In this document: positions 58,469 to 64,000 of the stretch, one piece after another
Layout of the letters: each line of letters begins with the position of its first letter
Numbering within the stretch: the first letter of the stretch is position 1
DNA from: Thiorhodococcus sp.
Lineage (GTDB): Bacteria; Pseudomonadota; Gammaproteobacteria; Chromatiales; Chromatiaceae
Direction of reading: 5' to 3'
NCBI GenBank assembly: GCA_029257385.1
Contig: JARIBS010000078.1
Span: forward strand, 1-64,000
Length of the DNA stretch: 64,000 nt
Made by a program: the position numbers and the translations under genes
Notes under the pieces: generated by a model
What the model was told of the DNA's origin: nothing
Database searches by the model: none
The model's input: only the letters and a program-made list of their open reading frames with translations

Positions 58469-59503
58469 ATGATCGAACTTTGGAACGCACTCCCGCTGGT
58501 GATCCAGATCCTGTTCAAGATCACCGCAATCGTTTTGCCCTTGATGGGCTTGGTTGCCTATTACACCTATGCCGAGCGCAAGATAATCGGCTACATGCAG
58601 GTGCGCATCGGTCCCAACCGCGTCGGCTGGCGGGGCTGGCTTCAGCCCATCGCGGATGCGATCAAGCTGATGATGAAAGAGATCATCATCCCGACGAAGG
58701 CCGATAAAACGCTCTTTCTGCTGGCGCCCATGATCACCATTGCGCCCGCGATGGCCGTCTGGGCGGTCGTGCCCTTCGATGAGGGGCTGGTGCTGGCCGA
58801 CATCAACGCCGGACTCCTGTATATCCTGGCGCTGAGTTCTCTCGGGGTCTACGGTGTCATCATTGCCGGTTGGGCCTCCAACTCCAAATATGCCTTGCTG
58901 GGGGCGATGCGCTCAGCGGCCCAGCTGGTCGCTTATGAGATCGCCATGGGCTTTGCGCTGGTAGGGGTGCTGATTGCCGCCGGAAGCTTGAACCTGGGGG
59001 CCATCGTCAACGCGCAGCAGGGCAGCCTGTTGACCTGGTTCTGGCTGCCACTCCTGCCGCTGTTCGGGGTCTATCTGATCTCCGGCGTGGCGGAGACCAA
59101 TCGGGCGCCGTTTGACGTGGCAGAGGGCGAGTCAGAGATCGTGGCTGGTTTCCATGTAGAGTACTCGGGCATGGGCTTCGCGGTCTTCTTTCTTGCCGAG
59201 TATGCCAACATGATCCTCATCGCGACCTTGTCGGCGCTGCTGTTCATGGGGGGCTGGCTCTCGCCGCTTCCGCAGGCGTGGGTCGCGGGCATCTGGGTGC
59301 TCGATGACGGCTTCCATTGGCTGCTGCTCAAGACCTTTTTCTTTATGTTCGCCTTTCTCTGGTTGCGGGCGACCTTTCCGCGCTACCGTTACGATCAGAT
59401 CATGCGACTGGGCTGGAAAGTGTTCATTCCGATCACGATCGTCTGGATCCTGGTTGTGGCGCTCGCGGTAATCTACCGACTGCCGCCCTGGTGGTCTGCT
59501 TGA
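58469..59503 (+). CDS. nuoH: NADH-quinone oxidoreductase subunit H
   Basis: This membrane subunit of 344 aa has about eight TM segments. [73 protein letters not shown] and [18 protein letters not shown] are the NuoH/ND1 blocks that line the quinone entry. I chose the ATG at 58469 (MIELWNALP) with GAGG upstream. The track start lies inside nuoG. Confidence 0.98.
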   Translation: MIELWNALPLVIQILFKITAIVLPLMGLVAYYTYAERKIIGYMQVRIGPNRVGWRGWLQPIADAIKLMMKEIIIPTKADKTLFLLAPMITIAPAMAVWAVVPFDEGLVLADINAGLLYILALSSLGVYGVIIAGWASNSKYALLGAMRSAAQLVAYEIAMGFALVGVLIAAGSLNLGAIVNAQQGSLLTWFWLPLLPLFGVYLISGVAETNRAPFDVAEGESEIVAGFHVEYSGMGFAVFFLAEYANMILIATLSALLFMGGWLSPLPQAWVAGIWVLDDGFHWLLLKTFFFMFAFLWLRATFPRYRYDQIMRLGWKVFIPITIVWILVVALAVIYRLPPWWSA

Positions 59504-59517
59504 GCCGGAGAACAACG

Positions 59518-60009
59518 ATGCTGAATACTACGCGCGACTATCTCCATAGCCTGATGCTGGTGGAGCTGTTCAAAGGGCTGCGTCTGACCGGCGGTTATCT
59601 CTTCAAGCGTAAGTTCACTGTCCAGTACCCGGAGGAGAAGGCGCCGATCTCGCCACGCTTTCGTGGTCTGCATGCATTGCGCCGCTATCCAAACGGCGAG
59701 GAGCGTTGTATCGCCTGCAAGCTCTGCGAGGCGGTTTGTCCGGCGCTGGCCATCACGATCGAGGCCGCGCCGCGCGAAGATGGGTCGCGCCGTACCACCC
59801 GATACGATATCGATCTGTTCAAGTGCATCTACTGTGGTTTCTGCGAAGAGTCCTGTCCGGTCGACTCCATCGTCGAGACCGGAATCTATGAGTATCACTT
59901 CGAGAATCGCGGTGAGAACATCATGACCAAGGACAAGCTGCTCGCGATCGGGGATAAGTACGAGACCGAGATTGCCGCCGCCCGCGCGGCCGATGCGCCG
60001 TATCGCTAG
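59518..60009 (+). CDS. nuoI: NADH-quinone oxidoreductase subunit I
   Basis: The protein of 163 aa carries two [4Fe-4S] motifs, [13 protein letters not shown] and [13 protein letters not shown], for clusters N6a and N6b, after [19 protein letters not shown]. It links the NADH module to NuoB. The ATG at 59518 is used. The track ORF begins 67 codons earlier in nuoH. nuoJ follows after 29 bases. Confidence 0.98.
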   Translation: MLNTTRDYLHSLMLVELFKGLRLTGGYLFKRKFTVQYPEEKAPISPRFRGLHALRRYPNGEERCIACKLCEAVCPALAITIEAAPREDGSRRTTRYDIDLFKCIYCGFCEESCPVDSIVETGIYEYHFENRGENIMTKDKLLAIGDKYETEIAAARAADAPYR

Positions 60010-60038
60010 AGACGCTTGGTCGCTAATCGAGAAGAATC

Positions 60039-60692
60039 ATGGGCTTTGAGAAATTCCTCTTCTACGTCTTCGCGCTGATAACCCTATGGGCATCAGGGAT
60101 GGTCATTACTCGCAGGAATCCGGTGCATTCGGTGCTCTTCCTGGTGCTTGCCTTTGTCGCCAGCGCGGCGCTGTGGATTCTGTTGGAAGCTGAATTCCTC
60201 GGAATTGTGTTAGTGCTGGTCTATGTCGGCGCGGTGATGGTGCTCTTTGTGTTCGTCATCATGATGCTCGATGTCGACATTGCGACCATGCGCGCCGGCT
60301 TCATCCGCTATCTGCCGCTGGGGATTGTGATTGCCTCAGTCATGGCGGTCGAAATCTTCCTGGTTGTCGGTCCCGGAAACTTCGGACTCGCGGCTTTTCC
60401 GCCACCCGAGCCAGCCGCTGCGGGCGTGAGTAACGTCGAGAATCTCGGTCGGCTGCTCTATACCGTCTATGTCTATCCAGTCGAGATCGCTGCGGTGATT
60501 TTGCTGGTGGCCATCGTTGCGGCCATTCGTCTGACGCTGCGCCGGCGTCCTGATAGCAAGTATGTCAATCCAGCCCGCCAGGTCCGCGTCAAAAAGGGTC
60601 CAGATCGGGTCCGGCTGGTCAAGATGGCCACAGAGGATGTCGTCGCGGCTCCGGCTGGCGTCAACCATTCGGATGCGGGGGAGAACCCATGA
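60039..60692 (+). CDS. nuoJ: NADH-quinone oxidoreductase subunit J
   Basis: This 217 aa protein has five TM segments. [52 protein letters not shown] is the NuoJ/ND6 core, including the helix with a pi-bulge. A charged cytosolic tail (about 170-217) follows. It overlaps nuoK by ATGA. Confidence 0.96.
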   Translation: MGFEKFLFYVFALITLWASGMVITRRNPVHSVLFLVLAFVASAALWILLEAEFLGIVLVLVYVGAVMVLFVFVIMMLDVDIATMRAGFIRYLPLGIVIASVMAVEIFLVVGPGNFGLAAFPPPEPAAAGVSNVENLGRLLYTVYVYPVEIAAVILLVAIVAAIRLTLRRRPDSKYVNPARQVRVKKGPDRVRLVKMATEDVVAAPAGVNHSDAGENP

Positions 60693-60994
60693 TCGCGCTC
60701 TCGGATTATCTGATTCTGGGCGGTCTGCTCTTCTCCATCGCCGTCACCGGCATCTTTCTCAACCGCAAGAACATTATCCTGCTGTTGATGTGCATCGAGC
60801 TGATGCTGCTGGCGGTGAACATGAACTTCGTCGCCTTTTCGCATTTTCGCGGTGATATGACCGGGCAGGTCTTCGTCTTTTTCATTCTTACCGTCGCCGC
60901 CGCCGAGGCCGCCATCGGCTTGGCTATCCTGGTGGTGGTCTTCCGTAGCCGACGCAGTATCAATGTCGAGGATCTCGATACCCTCAAGGGTTGA
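60689..60994 (+). CDS. nuoK: NADH-quinone oxidoreductase subunit K
   Basis: This 101 aa protein has three TM segments. [21 protein letters not shown] contains the buried Glu of NuoK/ND4L, and [23 protein letters not shown] carries the second Glu of the proton path. A 122-base gap with no gene separates it from nuoL. A short inverted repeat, CCGCAG-GCGG-CTGCGG, lies in it (61073-61088). Confidence 0.97.
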   Translation: MIALSDYLILGGLLFSIAVTGIFLNRKNIILLLMCIELMLLAVNMNFVAFSHFRGDMTGQVFVFFILTVAAAEAAIGLAILVVVFRSRRSINVEDLDTLKG

Positions 60995-61116
60995 GGTCTT
61001 GCGTCCTCGCCCTATTGGCGATTGCTTGCGCCAGCGGCATGGATTCTGGATGCCAAAGGTGAAAACCGGTCTCCGCAGGCGGCTGCGGTGAACATAGCCA
61101 AAGAGCCCACGAAGAG

Positions 61117-63123
61117 ATGGAAAACGTCTACCTGATCATTGTGCTCGCGCCGCTCCTCGGCGCCATCGTCGCCGGTTTTTTCGGTGGCAGGATCGGCCGT
61201 CATGGCGCGCATTCAGTGACCATCGCCGGGGTCACCGTCTCGACGGTGCTCTCGCTGTGGGTGCTGTCGCGCTTCATCTGGGGCGATCTGGCGGTCTTCA
61301 ACGGCGCCGTCTACACCTGGATGATCGTCGACGGGATGCACTTCGAGGTCGGCTTTCTGGTCGATAAGCTCACCGCGCTGATGATGGCTACGGTGACCTT
61401 CGTCTCGTTGATGGTGCACATCTACACCATCGGCTACATGGCCGACGACGAGCACAACTGGCCCCAGGGCGCGCTCATCGGCAAAAACAGCTATCAGCGC
61501 TTCTTCAGCTATATCTCGCTGTTTACCTTCTCCATGCTGATGCTGGTGATGTCGAACAACTTCATGCAGTTGTTCTTCGGCTGGGAGGCAGTCGGGCTGG
61601 TCTCCTATCTGCTGATTGGCTTCTGGTCGACCCGTGAGAGCGCCATCTTCGCCAACCTCAAGGCGTTTCTGGTCAACCGTGTGGGCGACTTCGGATTCAT
61701 TTTAGGCATTGCCGCGATCGGCATGTATTTCGGCTCAATGGACTATGCCGAGGTGTTTGCCATGGCGCCCGGACAGGCCGGCACTCAGGTCGCGGTCTTC
61801 GGCGGTGTCTCGCTGATGTCGCTGATCTGCATTCTGCTGTTCATCGGCGCCATGGGTAAATCGGCCCAGGTTCCGCTGCATGTCTGGCTGCCGGACTCGA
61901 TGGAAGGCCCGACCCCGATCTCGGCGCTGATCCATGCCGCGACCATGGTCACCGCGGGCGTGTTCATGGTGGCGCGCATGTCGCCGCTCTATGAGCTTTC
62001 GGAGACTGCGCTGAGCTTTGTGATGATCATCGGTGCGACCACCGCCTTCTTCATGGGGCTCGTCGGTTTGGTGCAGAACGACATCAAGCGTGTGGTCGCC
62101 TACTCGACCCTCTCGCAGCTCGGTTACATGGTGGCGGCGCTCGGCGCCTCGGCCTACGCGGCGGGTATCTTCCATCTCATGACCCATGCCTTCTTCAAGG
62201 CGCTACTGTTCCTGGCCGCAGGCTCGGTGATCATCGCCCTGCACCACAAGCAAGACATCCGCGAGATGGGCGGTCTGCGCAAATACATGCCCATCACTTG
62301 GGTTACTGCGCTGCTCGGTTCGCTTGCTCTGATCGGCTTCCCTGGCTTCTCGGGCTTCTTTTCCAAGGATGCCATCATTGAGGCCGTGGGTGCGTCCCAG
62401 ATCTTCGGCTCTGGTTACGCCACGCTCCTGCTCACGGTCGGCGTGCTGATCACGGCGCTCTACAGTTTTCGTATGTATTTCCTGGTCTTCCACGGCAAGG
62501 AGCGCATGGACGAGCACACCAAACGCCATCTGCATGAACCCTCCTGGGTGGTGACGGTTCCGCTGGTGCTGTTGGCGATCCCCTCGGTCTTTATCGGCTG
62601 GTACACCATTGAGCCGCTGTTGATCGGCGACTGGCTGGCCTCGGGCGACTGGAATCCAATCGTGGTGGCCCCGGCGCACGATACGCTCGCGCATCTGCGC
62701 GAGCATTGGAGCGGCCAGGCGGGCTTCATCCATCATGGATTGAGTGCGGCGCCGTTCTTTCTATCCATGCTTGGGCTGGTGATTGCCGCCGTCGTCTGGT
62801 GGCTGGTCCATGCCTGGAATCCGCGCATCGACGATCAGCTGCAGGCGCTCGGTGGTCCCGTAACGCGTATCCTCCAGGACAAGTACGGATTCGACGACTT
62901 TAATCAGCGGGTCTTCGCCGGCGGCATACGCAGTCTTGGCCGCACGCTCTGGATGACCGGTGATCGTCGGGTGATCGATGGCGCGCTCGTCAACGGCTCG
63001 GCGCGCTCGGTCGGGCGAATCGCCCAACGGGTGCGCCATCTGCAGACCGGCTATCTCTACCACTACGCTATCGCGATGATCGTTGGGCTGGTCGGCCTGA
63101 TGACGATTTTCGTGGCATTCTGA
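61117..63123 (+). CDS. nuoL: NADH-quinone oxidoreductase subunit L
   Basis: This antiporter-like subunit of 668 aa has about 16 TM segments. Blocks include GWEAVGLVSYLLIGFW, GAMGKSAQVPLHVWLPDSMEGPTPISALIHAATMVTAGVF, RVVAYSTLSQLGYMVAALG and HAFFKALLFLAAGSVI. The lateral amphipathic helix region lies in the last 100 residues. It pumps protons at the distal end of the membrane arm. It starts at the ATG at 61117 after CGAAGAG. Confidence 0.97.
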   Translation: MENVYLIIVLAPLLGAIVAGFFGGRIGRHGAHSVTIAGVTVSTVLSLWVLSRFIWGDLAVFNGAVYTWMIVDGMHFEVGFLVDKLTALMMATVTFVSLMVHIYTIGYMADDEHNWPQGALIGKNSYQRFFSYISLFTFSMLMLVMSNNFMQLFFGWEAVGLVSYLLIGFWSTRESAIFANLKAFLVNRVGDFGFILGIAAIGMYFGSMDYAEVFAMAPGQAGTQVAVFGGVSLMSLICILLFIGAMGKSAQVPLHVWLPDSMEGPTPISALIHAATMVTAGVFMVARMSPLYELSETALSFVMIIGATTAFFMGLVGLVQNDIKRVVAYSTLSQLGYMVAALGASAYAAGIFHLMTHAFFKALLFLAAGSVIIALHHKQDIREMGGLRKYMPITWVTALLGSLALIGFPGFSGFFSKDAIIEAVGASQIFGSGYATLLLTVGVLITALYSFRMYFLVFHGKERMDEHTKRHLHEPSWVVTVPLVLLAIPSVFIGWYTIEPLLIGDWLASGDWNPIVVAPAHDTLAHLREHWSGQAGFIHHGLSAAPFFLSMLGLVIAAVVWWLVHAWNPRIDDQLQALGGPVTRILQDKYGFDDFNQRVFAGGIRSLGRTLWMTGDRRVIDGALVNGSARSVGRIAQRVRHLQTGYLYHYAIAMIVGLVGLMTIFVAF

Positions 63124-63145
63124 CGCCGAAGGGAGACGACCGAGC

Positions 63146-64000
63146 ATGAACGAGTTCCCCCTGCTGACGCTGATCATCTGGCTGCCGATCCTTGGCGGTC
63201 TGGTGGTGCTGGCGAGCGGCGACGAAGAGACGCCCGCCTCCAAGTGGATGGCGCTGGGAGTTGCGATCCTGACCTTTCTGGTGAGCCTCGGCCTCTGGAT
63301 CGGATTTGACGCGGATACGGCGCAGATGCAGTTCGTCGAACGCTCGCCCTGGATCCCGACCTTCGATGCCGAGTATTTTCTAGGCGTCGACGGCATCTCC
63401 ATGCCGCTGATCATCCTCACGACCTTCATCACCATCTTTGTCATCATCGCCGGCTGGGAGACCATCACCTACAAGCCGAGCCAGTACATGGCGGCCTTCC
63501 TGATTATGGAAGGGATCATGGTGGGCGTTTTCTCGGCCTTGGATGCCGTGCTTTTCTACGTCTTTTGGGAGTCGATGCTGATTCCGATGTTCATCATCAT
63601 CGGGGTCTGGGGCGGACCGAACCGGGTCTACGCGACCATCAAGTTCTTCCTCTACACTTTCTTTGGCTCGGTGTTCATGCTGATCGCTCTGATCTACATG
63701 TACTTCCAGTCGGGCAGCTTCAGCATCCTGGACTTTCACGCGCTCGAGTTGGGCATGACCGCCCAGATCCTGATCTTCATCGCCTTCCTGCTCGCCTTCG
63801 CGGTCAAGGTGCCGATGTTCCCGGTCCACACCTGGCTGCCGGACGCCCATGTTGAGGCGCCGACCGGCGGCTCGGTGATCCTGGCAGCCATTATGCTCAA
63901 GATCGGCGGCTACGGCTTCCTGCGCTTCTCGTTGCCGATCACGCCCGATGCCAGCGCCTCACTTGACTGGCTGATCATCGCTCTGTCGCTCATCGCCATC
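63146..64000 (+). CDS. nuoM: NADH-quinone oxidoreductase subunit M (5' part, runs off the window)
   Basis: From the ATG at 63146, with AGGGAGA upstream, 285 codons stay open to the window end. The ORF track omits it because it has no stop here. The protein opens MNEFPLLTLIIWLPILGGLVV. It has FLGVDGISMPLIILTTFITI, FWESMLIPMFIIIGVWGG, YTFFGSVFMLIALIYMY and AFAVKVPMFPVHTWLPDAHVEAPTGGSVILA, the NuoM/ND4 antiporter core with its key Glu and Lys. nuoN should follow outside the window. Confidence 0.97.
   Translation, partial: MNEFPLLTLIIWLPILGGLVVLASGDEETPASKWMALGVAILTFLVSLGLWIGFDADTAQMQFVERSPWIPTFDAEYFLGVDGISMPLIILTTFITIFVIIAGWETITYKPSQYMAAFLIMEGIMVGVFSALDAVLFYVFWESMLIPMFIIIGVWGGPNRVYATIKFFLYTFFGSVFMLIALIYMYFQSGSFSILDFHALELGMTAQILIFIAFLLAFAVKVPMFPVHTWLPDAHVEAPTGGSVILAAIMLKIGGYGFLRFSLPITPDASASLDWLIIALSLIAI

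Overview
The window is a 64 kb stretch of chromosome from a GC-rich gammaproteobacterium. It carries housekeeping gene orders typical of that class: a division and cell wall (dcw) cluster running to lpxC and secA, then tpiA-secG-tRNA-Leu-nuo. Overall gene content and composition suit Chromatiales, the purple sulfur bacteria and their relatives, but that finer placement is an inference and no photosynthesis or sulfur-oxidation gene is present to prove it.

Layout. Bases 1-130 hold the last codons of an IS200/IS605-type tnpB and its right-end hairpin. Bases 155-5227 (minus strand) hold an M14/AstE-like hydrolase, a GCS2-type carboxylate-amine ligase, a MurU-like nucleotidyltransferase and a SulP transporter. 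Bases 5396-12478 hold exonuclease III, an SDF-family symporter, a divergent MurE on the minus strand, an NTF2/SnoaL-like protein, MtaB, and a small sensory pair (a DUF4388-like protein and a dCache-HAMP receptor with no output domain). Bases 12837-13297 are the RNase P RNA gene with its promoter and terminator. Bases 13476-31106 are the dcw cluster: mraZ-rsmH-ftsL-ftsI-murF-mraY-murD-ftsW-murG-murC-murB-ddl-ftsQ-ftsA-ftsZ-lpxC. It is tightly packed with many stop/start overlaps, and murE is absent from its usual place between ftsI and murF. Bases 31107-38779 hold a DciA-like DUF721 gene, an M23 peptidase, secA, argJ, a Nudix-ThiE fusion, yacG and zapD. Bases 39158-49553 are an accessory-looking stretch: a large LOG-domain protein, a Cys-rich secreted protein, a His/Pro-rich secreted protein, a GNAT, ampD, nadC, and a three-gene MoxR ATPase / VWA / membrane-protein operon. 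Bases 49682-64000 hold tpiA, secG, tRNA-Leu(GAG) and the nuo operon (complex I) from nuoA into nuoM, which runs off the window.

How the genes fit together. Most of the window serves envelope growth. The dcw genes make lipid II and build the divisome. MurE (apart from the cluster), MurU and AmpD serve peptidoglycan precursor synthesis and recycling. LpxC commits to lipid A, SecA and SecG drive export, and ZapD bundles FtsZ. Complex I supplies respiratory energy. The least explained loci are the displaced epsilon-like murE, the MoxR/VWA/membrane triad, the LOG fusion, the sensor pair, and a small ORF lying exactly between nuoF and nuoG.
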